64,000 bases of DNA, from contig CAVTLG010000009.1 in assembly GCA_963735495.1 (NCBI GenBank), positions 372,001 to 436,000 on the forward strand, written 5' to 3'. Shown piece by piece: positions 46,979-56,204 of the stretch. The notes below the pieces were generated by a model. It was not told where the DNA came from and made no database searches. It saw only the letters and a list, made by a program, of their open reading frames with translations. Source of the stretch: CAVTLG01 sp963735495 (GTDB lineage Bacteria > Chloroflexota > Ktedonobacteria > Ktedonobacterales > Ktedonobacteraceae). The translations under genes and the position numbers were made by a program. Position 1 is the stretch's first letter, and each line of letters begins with the position of its first letter.

Positions 46979-47764
46979 ATGAGTACAGCAGATGCTATTA
47001 GCGTTTGGAATGACATAGCTCAGTCTGTTGTTGCCATAGTAGCAATAGTGGCAATAATTGTTTCTCTCTACATTAGCAATAAGCAGATTAAAGAGAATAG
47101 AAAACAGCAGGCCGAACAGATCAAAGCAAGCAACGAACAGCTCAATAAGCAAATCGAGGAAAGCCGTCGGCTAGTAACAGAAGAGCGTCAACATCAAAGT
47201 TGCCCGATTATTGTTCCCACAAAAGCAATCGCTAATGTTCCTGCTGTATAAGTTTCAGGGAAACCACAACAATATCTTTATACTTCGGAAGTGCCCCCCT
47301 TAAAAGGAAATATCAGCTGGGGGCTACAGTTTTCCGCTGTCCCAATAGAAATAAGCAACATTGGTATGGGACCAGCATTTAACGTCCATTGTGTGCTTTA
47401 TGGATACGAGAACATATATGAATATCAGTTCATTTCATGGAACAATGGCCCAATTGGTGCTGAAAAAGACGAGACTATACATCTTCGCCATCCGCGCCAC
47501 AGGGAGCTTTGGTTGGATCGGAACGACAGCGTTGATGGAGAACACATGCTTCATTATCCCTCTACTGGACAATCCAATCCGAACCAGGCGCAGGCTTGTT
47601 TGACCATAAGCTATCATGACCTTTTTGGTAATAAGCTTGTTAGTATTTTCGATTACACACCCTACCATCAGTGTGTGCGCTTGTTTGTTAGTGTGCCCTC
47701 ATCCTCTAAAATAGCCCTTGACTTGAAAGAGTTGAATGATCAGAAAAAACAGAAGACTCCGTGA
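46979..47764 (+). pseudogene. Membrane coiled-coil protein with internal TAA stop
   Basis: One frame of about 261 codons is interrupted by TAA at 47249-47251. The first part has a membrane helix (SVVAIVAIVAIIVSLYI) and a Gln/Lys-rich coiled coil (QIKENRKQQAEQIKASNEQL); after the stop is a soluble beta-rich domain (AVPIEISNIGMGPAFNVHC, ACLTISYHDLFGN). Such small membrane proteins occur as hypothetical partners in defence loci. GGGAGGG precedes the ATG at 46979. The DUF2726 gene begins 14 bases after the final stop, forming an operon. Read-through would give a complete protein. Confidence 0.75.
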
Positions 47765-47778
47765 GGTTATAGCAACTA

Positions 47779-48429
47779 ATGACTGTTGAAGATAAACACC
47801 ATTTATGGCGTAGAACTGCGCTAAGTGAGTCCGAATGGAACGCGAAGCTCGTACTCGATGAAGTGTTCCAGCATGGCAATTATGTCGTTTTCCTCGGATT
47901 TAAGCTGAGTATCGTCATTTACGAGCCACCGAAAGGTTTTTCACAGCAGTCACCTGAATGGAATTATGCAACCAGAGCGCACTTTGATTTCGTCGTCTGT
48001 CACGCCGAAACCCACCTGCCGGAGTTTGCAATTGAGCTAGACGATCCGACGCACTGGACAAATCCAGAGGCACAACGGCGTGACCGTATGAAAAATGCGC
48101 TCTGTGAAGCGGCTGGCTTTGAAGTGCTGCGTATTGAGTCGTCGACGCTGTCAGTCAGTCCTAAGACAGGCAACCGGCGTCTTATTGAATACCTTATTGA
48201 TGCATGGGAGTGGGGAAAGGCATTCACCGAAGGTATCATCTCAATAATTTGGGGCGAGAAAAGCGATGGGCAGGTGGGATGGAGAGTGGTACAGGGAGAA
48301 ACCAGCAAGCGAATGCGCGTGTTCTTGCAGGTTGAGAGCACTTCTGTGTGTGGGCAAAGGAATGACATGGTCAGGGTGTTGCAGCCCATGAAGCGCCCAG
48401 GTAAAGCGTGGCAGCTCGTTCTTGAATGA
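47779..48429 (+). CDS. DUF2726-like nuclease-fold protein, 3' end altered by an IS66 insertion
   Basis: 216 residues. Residues about 25-125 match the DUF2726 pattern, a PD-(D/E)xK-like fold: RAHFDFVVCH, PEFAIELDDPTHW and RRDRMKNALCEAAGFEVLRI. The Asp, the E-x-D pair and the later R/K residues would form the active site. Members are found in mobile and defence contexts and may cut or sense DNA. The last about 20-30 residues lie antisense to the IS66 transposase gene end, so the original C-terminus has probably been replaced. Confidence 0.72.
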   Translation: MTVEDKHHLWRRTALSESEWNAKLVLDEVFQHGNYVVFLGFKLSIVIYEPPKGFSQQSPEWNYATRAHFDFVVCHAETHLPEFAIELDDPTHWTNPEAQRRDRMKNALCEAAGFEVLRIESSTLSVSPKTGNRRLIEYLIDAWEWGKAFTEGIISIIWGEKSDGQVGWRVVQGETSKRMRVFLQVESTSVCGQRNDMVRVLQPMKRPGKAWQLVLE

Positions 48430-50017
48430 GGGTGGCCAAACTGGGCAACCGGTTGGTGTGAGCGATGCGGTCATGAAAATACTGGTAGACATTGACTCCG
48501 AGTTTGTAGGCGGTCCCCACCAACGTCTGAAAGGTATCCCACGCCCCGATGCCTTCTCTGGTGCGAGCCTGCAGGCTCACATCTCGCTTGCGAACACGCT
48601 GCCGGGCTCCCAACTCCGCTGGATTGTTGTGCAAGAGAATCTCTGGGTGGTCAAGCACCATGAGCAAGGCATCTTTCTTGGCGCGCGTGCGGGCGAGCCG
48701 CTCATCCAACTGCTGGTAGCCGCTGGTTTGCCCAAACAGGTCGTCAAAGGCCGTTCGCAACGCATCCGCCTCGACGAGACTGGGATGGTCTCGGTAGGCC
48801 AACAGGTCTCGATAGAGCTTCCAGAAGTCCTTGGCAAACTGCTCCAGAATGTGGCAATGAGCAAGAAAGCGTGGCATCAGCTTCTTGTAGTGGCGATATT
48901 CATGGACCCAGCAGAGGGCCAACTGGACGGTTAACCAATTGAATTGGGGCGCATCATCACATACGAGCAAAGAGACCACCGGGTAGGCGGTCTGGCTTCG
49001 GTAGGTCGCGATCGCCAGAGCTTCCTTCACACTCTTGCGCAAAGTAGCCCCGTGTTTGGGCAAGTGCGCATCCAACACATTGTCGAGTTGGCTCTCTGTG
49101 TAGATCTGGTCGTGCGACAACAGCATGGGAAGCGTGCGACACCATTTCTGCGAGACGCCCAGCTGGGGCAGCAGTTCCCAGGCGAGGTCATTCACTTGAA
49201 AGACGGGATCGGCACCGCCTTGGAGAACGCGAAGCAGGCTCAGGCGATCTTTGGCCGGAACCGTACAATAGGCGGTATACAACGGATTGCACAGGATATG
49301 ACACTGCTCGTTTTTGCCATTCACTCTGGTCCCTGTGCTGTCGAGATGTTGCCAAGGGGAACTTGAGAGACCTGCCTGCAAGATGTTTGCACGCTCAGCA
49401 TGGAACAGTCCTTGATCTTTGATCAGCATGTCAGAGAGCTGTCCTGCACTGATCGACATGCCAACCGTCTGCAAAAGGTTCAGGATTTTTGGTTCACTCA
49501 TCCCACTGGCGTAGTAGAGTGCCAACACCCAGGCTCTGACTCCCGGCCCAAACTGGCCTTGGTACCCAGCAGGCATTTCTGCCAGATACGTCCGCTGATT
49601 GCTCAGTGAGTAGTATTTCTCTTTACGGAACCTGATGTTCTCAGTACGAAACGCAATGTCCTGCACCGTGACTTCCTCGTAGCCCTTGAACCGTGCATCA
49701 GTCGGCAGTCGGCAAGTATCAACCTTCACCACCTCGACTCGATCTATCCTGATCTGGGCCTGCTTGTTGGCTTTGTGATGCAATTTTGACTCGCGCCGTT
49801 CCTTTTCTGAAGATAGATTGGGTGCTGGTTTGTTCGCCTTGATCTTCGGTTTGCCTTGTTCACCCTTGAGTCGATTGTTCTCGTCGCGCAATCGTTGGAT
49901 TTCTTCGGCTTGCTCTTGCACTTTGGCCGACAACTGTTCCACCAGGTTCATCAGCGAGATGACCACCTGGCGCAGACCTTCATCTTCAATCGTTGTGGGA
50001 TCGAACTCTTCTAGCAT
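48371..50017 (-). CDS. IS66-family transposase
   Basis: 548 residues. A coiled-coil start (LVEQLSAKVQEQAEEIQRLRDEN) and zinc-finger-like region lead to the IS66 DDE domain with HLDSTGTRVNGKNEQ, LLVCDDAPQFNW and a late HNNPAELGARQRVRKRDVS carrying the Glu. The frame is open throughout. No TnpA/TnpB (OrfA/OrfB) genes accompany it, so it is of the single-gene IS66 kind or has lost its partners. It is convergent with, and overlaps by 59 bases, the DUF2726 gene. Exact element ends could not be fixed. Confidence 0.88.
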   Translation of the reverse strand: MLEEFDPTTIEDEGLRQVVISLMNLVEQLSAKVQEQAEEIQRLRDENNRLKGEQGKPKIKANKPAPNLSSEKERRESKLHHKANKQAQIRIDRVEVVKVDTCRLPTDARFKGYEEVTVQDIAFRTENIRFRKEKYYSLSNQRTYLAEMPAGYQGQFGPGVRAWVLALYYASGMSEPKILNLLQTVGMSISAGQLSDMLIKDQGLFHAERANILQAGLSSSPWQHLDSTGTRVNGKNEQCHILCNPLYTAYCTVPAKDRLSLLRVLQGGADPVFQVNDLAWELLPQLGVSQKWCRTLPMLLSHDQIYTESQLDNVLDAHLPKHGATLRKSVKEALAIATYRSQTAYPVVSLLVCDDAPQFNWLTVQLALCWVHEYRHYKKLMPRFLAHCHILEQFAKDFWKLYRDLLAYRDHPSLVEADALRTAFDDLFGQTSGYQQLDERLARTRAKKDALLMVLDHPEILLHNNPAELGARQRVRKRDVSLQARTREGIGAWDTFQTLVGTAYKLGVNVYQYFHDRIAHTNRLPSLATLIQERAATLYLGASWAATP

Positions 50018-50159
50018 GCCAACACTCTACACGTTCCCCCTGTTTTCGTCTAGCTCATCTGCCTCTTTCTAGGAGATTTGGGCATACTATCCTCTCCATC
50101 CCTCCTCATTTCAGCGCAACCGGTCAGAGAGCAAAGGTGTCTTTACCATGACGTGATTG

Positions 50160-50684
50160 CTCCTCTCGGACTGTGCTCCCCGGATTATTGAGATGATACC
50201 ACCGAAGAGCAGGAAAAAGGACATATCCCTGAAGACGTGATTTACGACTACCGCAATACACTAGAGCTAAATCCAGAAACTGGGCGTGCGGAGTTCATAC
50301 ACGACCTGGCTCGGCCAGCAATTAACTTGGCATTTAAGCTGCACAATGAAGGTGCTATCAAAGGCTGTTTTATTGCGCCTTCACTTTTATTGGTGCAATA
50401 GGTGGGCTGAGGGTTGGATATGGCTACAATATAAGGATGATCTGTACTTCTTTGAAACCTATAGAATACGGTCATACCACTTCTATTGCGGTGTTCTATC
50501 GGGAGAGCTTGCTGAAGACCTGGCAGCCGCAGCTATTGGCGAGAAATTGAAGCGGATACATCCTAAGATGCTGCTGTATAATCGAGCGACACTAGAGCGC
50601 AAGTTCAAGAGTCTGCAAGCTCGACGTAGCGAACTTGAAGGTCCACTCTTGTTTGATCACATGCAATTCCACGAAAGCACTTAG
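50160..50684 (+). pseudogene. Remnant of an unknown gene in two frames
   Basis: One frame (about 50197-50401) reads IPEDVIYDYRNTLELNPETG and LARPAINLAFKLHNEGAIKG; the other (to 50684) reads WLQYKDDLYFFETYRIRSYH and DLAAAAIGEKLKRIHPKML. Both look protein-like, and no start codon is clear. It is best read as one decayed gene between the IS66 and IS701 elements, truncated at the 5' side. The family is unknown. Confidence 0.35.
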
Positions 50685-52080
50685 TACTACAGCCGCACTT
50701 ATGCAGCCAAGCGAACAGCACGCCGTTTGATATGGAAGTGTTTGGCCCTGGCTTGATGTCGTCTGCGCCAATAGGACCAATGCAGAACTTCTTCAGGCGT
50801 TGGAGGAGCTTGCCACACGAGCCGCCAGAGCAGTCTGCGCACTTCAGGAACCGTCAAAGGAAGGAGCTGAGCGGCTTCGTGCTCCTGAAATTGGGTCCCC
50901 TTTTTTGCCCTGCCACTTTGACCACGGTCAAAAACGCCAGGGCAAACATCGCCAGGGTGATATGCCGATACCAGCCCTGCCAGTGACGCACTTCATATTC
51001 ATCCAATCCGACCTGCTGTTTGGCTAGTTCAAAGGCTTCTTCCACCTGCCACCGACTGCCTGCAGCTAGCACGACCTGCTCCAAGCTCACCGTTTCTGGT
51101 GCAAAGACGAAGTAGTAGGCGATTTCGGTCAGGTCGGACAGACTCCGACGGGCAAGCAGCCACTGCTTCCACCCTGGTTCTGTCCAACGATAATCTAGGC
51201 GCTGCCAAGCCCAGTCATAGAAGCGAGGGCCTTGACTTCCTTCTCCTGCTGATAAGCGCTGCCACCTCTGAACAGGCCAGCTCGCTACGACCTCATCGGC
51301 ACGATAGCTGAGCCCAATGCGCTGGTTCATTGGCACGGCTAACACATAAGGCTGCAGACGCTCTTCGAGCCAATTGCGCAGTTTGTAGTCACCGCCATAG
51401 ACCGTATCACCCGTTACCCACGCCGCTTTGATTCCATGAGCAAAGGCACGCTCGAGCATCTGTTTGGCTAGCGTCGGCTTGGTAATTGTGGTGCGTCGCT
51501 CCTCTGGTACTTCTGCCTCCTTACACCGCTCGGAGTCCTTCTCCCAGTCGCGATGCAGATACAGTTCCCGATCGAGCAAAACCGCTCCATATTGGTTGGC
51601 ATACGCCAGAAAGACCCCAATCTGGCAATTGGTGATCTTGCCGACGGTTCCTGTATATTGGGCTGCCACGCCTACTGACTTGGTGCCTTTTTTGAGAAAA
51701 CCCGTCTCATCAACCACCCGCACTGCTTCCGGGTCGATCAAGTGGGTCAGAATGTACTCTTGCAAGTCATCACGCACCTGGTCCGCATCCCACTTCGCTG
51801 TGTTGAGCAGGCGCTGCATCCCGTCTGGCGTGACTTCTCCCGCCAATTCGGCGAGCTGCCATCCATTTTTTCGCTCGATGGTGCTGATCAAGCCTCGAAT
51901 ATAAGCCATCGCCCGCTGGCGTGGCTCGGCACGCTCAAAACACGGCGCTAAACGTTCTTGAACTTCTTCTAAATGATCTGCCCAACTGCGCAGATCTTCG
52001 ACTGAGGGAAACACTTCCATCTCTTCCTCCTCGCTCTTGTTTCCCTCTTATTGTATCACATAAGTGCGGCTGTAGTACTA
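50685..52080 (-). mobile_element. IS701-family element
   Basis: Terminal inverted repeats AGTACTACAGCCGCACTTAT at 50685 and complement ending near 52079 bound a 1.4-kb element with one minus-strand transposase. The target duplication is short and could not be defined with certainty. Confidence 0.88.
50854..52020 (-). CDS. IS701-family transposase
   Basis: 388 residues: VRVVDETGFLKKGTKSVGVAAQY with the first Asp, AAWVTGDTVYGGDYKLRNWL with the second and SRWQVEEAFELAKQQVGLDEYEVRHW with the Glu. The order and the C-terminal VRHWQGWYRHITLAMFALAFL end are typical of IS701 (DDE_5) transposases. The frame is intact. The start follows a GAGGAAGAG sequence. Confidence 0.93.
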   Translation of the reverse strand: MEVFPSVEDLRSWADHLEEVQERLAPCFERAEPRQRAMAYIRGLISTIERKNGWQLAELAGEVTPDGMQRLLNTAKWDADQVRDDLQEYILTHLIDPEAVRVVDETGFLKKGTKSVGVAAQYTGTVGKITNCQIGVFLAYANQYGAVLLDRELYLHRDWEKDSERCKEAEVPEERRTTITKPTLAKQMLERAFAHGIKAAWVTGDTVYGGDYKLRNWLEERLQPYVLAVPMNQRIGLSYRADEVVASWPVQRWQRLSAGEGSQGPRFYDWAWQRLDYRWTEPGWKQWLLARRSLSDLTEIAYYFVFAPETVSLEQVVLAAGSRWQVEEAFELAKQQVGLDEYEVRHWQGWYRHITLAMFALAFLTVVKVAGQKRGPNFRSTKPLSSFL

Positions 52081-52082
52081 AG

Positions 52083-52790
52083 GAAGTCTGGGCGGAACTG
52101 GCAGTAGGCGAAAAAACCAACGAAATCCCAGAAGCTCGCAATCTGCTTCCTTCCCTCCCCATTAGCGGGCGGGTCTGCACCTTTGATGCACTGCATTCCC
52201 ATCGTCAGCTCTGGCATCTCCTGCGTTCAAAACACGCCTATCCCCTTTTTGTCATCAAAGGCAACGAACCCACGCTGCAAGCCGATCTGGCTACCTATTT
52301 TGCTGATCCGCATGCCCAATTTCAGCATGCTGAGACCCTTGATCGGCATCGTGGGCGCATCGAGCATCGTGTGATCCAGGTGAGTCAGGAGCTTTGTGCT
52401 TATCTGCAAGCTGATTGGTCTGGCATTACCCATGTTGCCAAGCTCACTCGTACCCGCACGGAAAAGGGAGAGACGACGGTCGAGGTGGTCTTCCTCATCG
52501 CCATTCTGCCACCTGAAGCGGATGGGCCACACTCCCTCCTGGCGCTGAGCCGTGGACATTGGGGGATCGAAAATTGCTTCCACTCTGTGCGTGATGTGAC
52601 CTTTGCCGAAGACCGTTCTCACATTCGCACGGGGCATGCTCCTCAGGTCTTGGCTGCTTGCCGCAATCTTGCCATTACCCTCATTCATCGCTCTGGCTCT
52701 TCTCACATTGCGGCTTCTCGTCGCTCCTTCTCCTATCATCCTCGTATTGCCTTTGACCTTTTGTTTTCCAGACCCTCCTCCCAGCAATAA
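52083..52790 (+). pseudogene. ISAs1-family transposase, 5' truncated
   Basis: Begins at the IS701 boundary with KEVWAELAVGEKTNEIPEAR and keeps VCTFDALHSHRQLWHLL, FVIKGNEPTLQADL and the C-terminal SLLALSRGHWGIENCFHSVRDVTFAEDRS with the catalytic Glu. The first about 130 residues are missing and are not found on the other side of IS701. The AATAATTCACAGACCCTG sequence after the stop looks like the right terminus of the element. Confidence 0.85.
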
Positions 52791-52797
52791 TTCACAG

Positions 52798-53010
52798 ACC
52801 CTGATGCTCGATGCGGCTGATCTTGCCAATGCCATCAGTGTGTGCAGCACGCTTGAGGATGCGGTGCGCACCTATGAAGAAACGATGTTCCCTCGCGCCG
52901 AGATGGCGGCCAGAGGTGCTGATGAGGGTCTGAGTCGTGCCATTGCTCCAGACTCTGCTACCCATGTCCCACCTGGTGTCTATCGTGAGATGTCTACTGA
53001 GGATGAGTAA
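52798..53010 (+). pseudogene. FAD-dependent monooxygenase, C-terminal fragment
   Basis: About 70 residues, LMLDAADLANAISVCSTLED, then YEETMFPRAEMAARGADEG, correspond to the end of TetX/salicylate-hydroxylase-like FAD monooxygenases, where DAADLA-type sequence follows the FAD-binding GDAAH block. The rest was lost at the ISAs1 junction. Confidence 0.6.
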
Positions 53011-53299
53011 CAGGTCTCCTGGAGCATCAATCAGTTCCATTGGCCTCACTCAGTAGAAATTCAGATACTTCAAACGAGTGATCTGTGTCACTCGCGGCAA
53101 TGAATGGCCGAAAGGCTGGAGGCGAATGAGTGCCTTTCGACCATCTCTCGGATCAAGCATTGATCTGGGGATTGCAGCCCCTTGCAACTTCCTCTACTCA
53201 GTACCCAAGGAAATCCTTCCTAGACCAGAACGCAACCTTTTGCAGGCTCAATCGTCTCATTATTAGCAGTCATTTAGCAAGGATTTCTATTCATACACT
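53011..53299. other. Spacer before the DnaJ-like gene
   Basis: No supported gene in 289 bases. Promoter elements for the DnaJ-like gene are expected here, but no good consensus was seen. Confidence 0.45.
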
Positions 53300-54061
53300 A
53301 TGGAACCATTTTCTGATTACTATGCCGTGCTGGGTGTTGATACGAATACTTCACCCGAGGTGATGAAAAAAGCGTTCAAACAGCTCGCGCTGCAATACCA
53401 CCCGGACGTCTATAAAGGCGCGGATGCAGAGGAGAAGGTGCGAGAGATCTTGCTTGCCTACAAGACCTTGACCGATCCAGAACGCCGCCGCATCTACGAT
53501 CTGAGCCGCTCGAAGCACGTACCGGGCAGTTCTTTCGCGACAGAAAAGACCACCGACAGCTCTCCCACAGCTTGCCGTGATCAACTGCATGCCTATGCAT
53601 TCCCCATTTTCAGCGATGGTGCCCCTGCCCAAATCGATCTGGGCGAGATCACGTACCTGCTTTCCCCCACTGAGGTACGCACGTTGCAAGAGCGGGGCAT
53701 GCTGTGTGGTGCAAAGGTCGCATCCCTGGCCGGAACCTGTTATTGTCATCGCTGTCATCATCAATGGCAAGCGGCCTCACGACCAGCGTGTTGTCCACAC
53801 TGTCAGGCACGTGATTGGCGCGAGTACCTCCTTTTGCGCTGTCAGCACTGCCAGGCTGTCTTCGAGAGCGAACAAATTCGCTATGAGATAGGTTCGCTGC
53901 GCTATGGTGATGGCGCGCATTGCCCACCCTATGAATTGTTTCCCTTGTGTCCCTCCTGCGGCAAAGCCAGGTGGTGTCCCGCTGAGGAAAATCGCCTGTG
54001 GCATGTGCGAGACCGAGCTGCTAGAAGAGCAAAATGGCGGCAACGCTTTGGACTGGAGTGA
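53300..54061 (+). CDS. J-domain (DnaJ-like) protein with zinc-ribbon C-terminus
   Basis: 253 residues. Residues 5-68 are a J domain (DYYAVLGVDTNTSPEVMKKA, YHPD with the HPD motif, TDPERRRIYD), which stimulates an Hsp70 ATPase. The C-terminal half has four Cys pairs (CYCHRCHHQW, CCPHCQ, LRCQHC, LCPSCGK), two likely zinc ribbons. There is no Gly/Phe region or DnaJ C-terminal domain, so it is a specialised co-chaperone. The ATG is at 53300; its ribosome binding site is weak. It converges with the GH53 pseudogene. Confidence 0.88.
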   Translation: MEPFSDYYAVLGVDTNTSPEVMKKAFKQLALQYHPDVYKGADAEEKVREILLAYKTLTDPERRRIYDLSRSKHVPGSSFATEKTTDSSPTACRDQLHAYAFPIFSDGAPAQIDLGEITYLLSPTEVRTLQERGMLCGAKVASLAGTCYCHRCHHQWQAASRPACCPHCQARDWREYLLLRCQHCQAVFESEQIRYEIGSLRYGDGAHCPPYELFPLCPSCGKARWCPAEENRLWHVRDRAARRAKWRQRFGLE

Positions 54062-54186
54062 CGGGGTATGAACGCCATTCTTGATATATCCCGTCAGCAA
54101 ATTACTGATCATCTTCAAGAAATAGCAGCGCGGCAGGATATTGTATTCGCTGATCTCGAAGAAGGTATACATAGAACATGCTTCTC

Positions 54187-54219
54187 GTGGTTTTGCAAGT
54201 TGAAAGCCCGCAAAACCAC
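54187..54219. terminator. Inverted repeat between convergent genes
   Basis: GTGGTTTTGC at 54187-54196 and GCAAAACCAC at 54210-54219 form a perfect 10-bp stem with a 13-base loop. It sits between the DnaJ-like gene and the GH53 pseudogene and could terminate either side, but no U-run follows. Confidence 0.4.
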
Positions 54220-54241
54220 AAAAAGAAGATTTCAGTGGAAG

Positions 54242-56204
54242 TTAGTAGCGTGAATACAGGCTCAGGCTACTGAGAGCATTGCCGTTCTGATCCACCTGCG
54301 TCATATTATCCCACTGATCGCCCTGACCGCCGATATAGCCAGCACCGGAGACCGGATACCAGCCGGGTTCCCAGTAGAAAGCACCGAGACCGCCGGTATC
54401 CTTCACCACCGAGAGTTCATCCTCGACTTCCGCGTACTGCCCAGAGACGCTGACCGGGTAAGCAGCCTGCATGGCGCTGCTCACTGTGCTGCTGTTAACA
54501 GAGTTGGCGGTACTATCGAAGTCCGTGAAGGTCCAGGGATAGGCGAACTCGGCCACTATCACATCCCGACCGTAGGTCGAGCGGAGTGAAGGGATCGTTG
54601 CCTCCAGCGAGTCGAGATTGCCATGCCAGAAGGGATAGTAAGAGAGCGCGATGGTGTCAAATCCCGTCACGCCATTGCTGATCAGTGAATTGAGCCAGGA
54701 CTGCGGCGAATCGCCCGCGTAGTGCAGCGCAATCCGCATGCTCTCGCCCGAAGTCAGCGCGGCATTGACGCCATTGATGCCAGAGTTCAAATAGCTAGCG
54801 AAGTTGCTCCAGTACGAGCTGCTGGCGCAGATATCGCCCGTTGACCAGAGCATGCCACAATTGATCTCATTGCCAACCTGGACCATATCGGGCAGCGTAC
54901 CCTGGTTGTTTAGCGCGGTAATCACGCTTTTTGTATAATTATAGACCGACGTATCGAGTTGGCTGACGGTTTCGCCACTCCAGGCTGCGGGAAGCGTCTG
55001 GTGTCCCGGATCGGCCCAGGTATCCGAGTAGTGGATATCCAGGTAGAACTGCAGGCCCAGCGCCTTGATGCGTGTCGCCATGGCCTCGACATAAGAGAGA
55101 TCGTCTACCCCCGACTGGTCCTGTGGTGAATTGGCTGGATTTACCCACAAACGCACGCGAACATAATTCACGCCCTTATTCTTGAGCATGGTAAGAAAAT
55201 CCTCTTTCGTCCCATTGTCATAGTAGGACGCGCCATTGTTCTCCATCAGGATCAAGCTCGAAGCGTCCACGCCCTTCATGAATGGCTGAAAGATCTCGAA
55301 ATCGCGGATGCTGGCCCAGACCGAAGAACTCGGCAGGCCCGTCACCGTAATTCGCACGTAGCGAGCCTTGACCTGCGTAAAGGTATCGTAGCGCACCTGG
55401 CTGGTACTTGTAGAGGAGGTTTAATTCACGACCGTGGTCCAGGTACTATCGTCCAGCGAGACTGCAATCTTGTACTGGTAGGCATCCCCAGCAAACTCCC
55501 AGGTAACTTGTGTGCCGGTAAGCTCATAATCATACTTGAGATCGACCGTCAGATAGTGGCCGGTATTGTTATCGGCGGCGCACCAACGTGTATCGACCGT
55601 GTTATCGACGGCGTTCGCGGGCGGGTTGGCGCTTTGCCAACTATCGGCGGTGGCCGTCTTGCCTTGCGCGACATTCTCGCCCTGCGAAGTAGCGTAGACC
55701 TTGAATTCCGCGAAGCAGGCCCAGTAGCCCGACTGCATACCGGTAATCGTGATGCGCACATAGCGCTCGGTGGAGGCGGTGAACGAGTCGTACTGGTACC
55801 AGTTCGTATTGGTATTGGAGGTATCGTTCGCCACAGTTGTCCAGGTCGAAGTCGTCCTGGGAGACATCGATCCTGTACTGATAATAGGCAGTAGTGCCGA
55901 AGTCAACACCGGTGCCGTTCAGATTGTAATAGCCTTGCAGATCAATCACCCACCAGTGACCGGTGTTTCCATCGGTGGCACACCAGTAGGAGGTCGCATC
56001 CCCATCATTGCCTTGCGAGGCGGGCTGCGAGGATTGCTGACTGTCAGTGCTCGCAGGATGGCCCACGGCAATGTTGTTGCCGCTCGGCTCGGTCGTGCTA
56101 GCCAGAGCCGTATGCTGGGAAGACACCAGTGGTACGAGTGCTCCCATAAGCAGGATGACCATAATTGTGGCCATCAATCGTTTGTTGCGCACAGCATGTT
56201 TCAT
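54242..56204 (-). pseudogene. Secreted GH53 endo-beta-1,4-galactanase with two F5/8C domains, broken twice
   Basis: The reading order is signal peptide (LMATIMVILLMGALVPLVSS), first F5/8 type C domain (about 40-185), second F5/8C domain, then a GH53 catalytic domain with GVDASSL, acid/base Glu in VGNEINCG and nucleophile Glu in VIVAEFAYPW. It would cut galactan side chains of pectin outside the cell. An extra base near 55849 shifts the frame in the first F5/8C domain, and an in-frame TAA at 55421-55423 lies in the second. The catalytic domain is otherwise intact. The start at 56204 is placed by AGGGGAATG and the signal peptide. Confidence 0.88.

Noticed and set aside
46979..47764. Stop-codon reassignment or recoding as a general explanation for in-frame TAA/TAG
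   Set aside because: Both TAA and TAG occur, only in mobile or accessory genes, often beside frameshifts; housekeeping-like genes in the window use these stops normally.
54068..54253. A 61-codon frame after the DnaJ-like gene
   Set aside because: It runs through the inverted repeat at 54187-54219 and has no recognisable features; possible but not supported.
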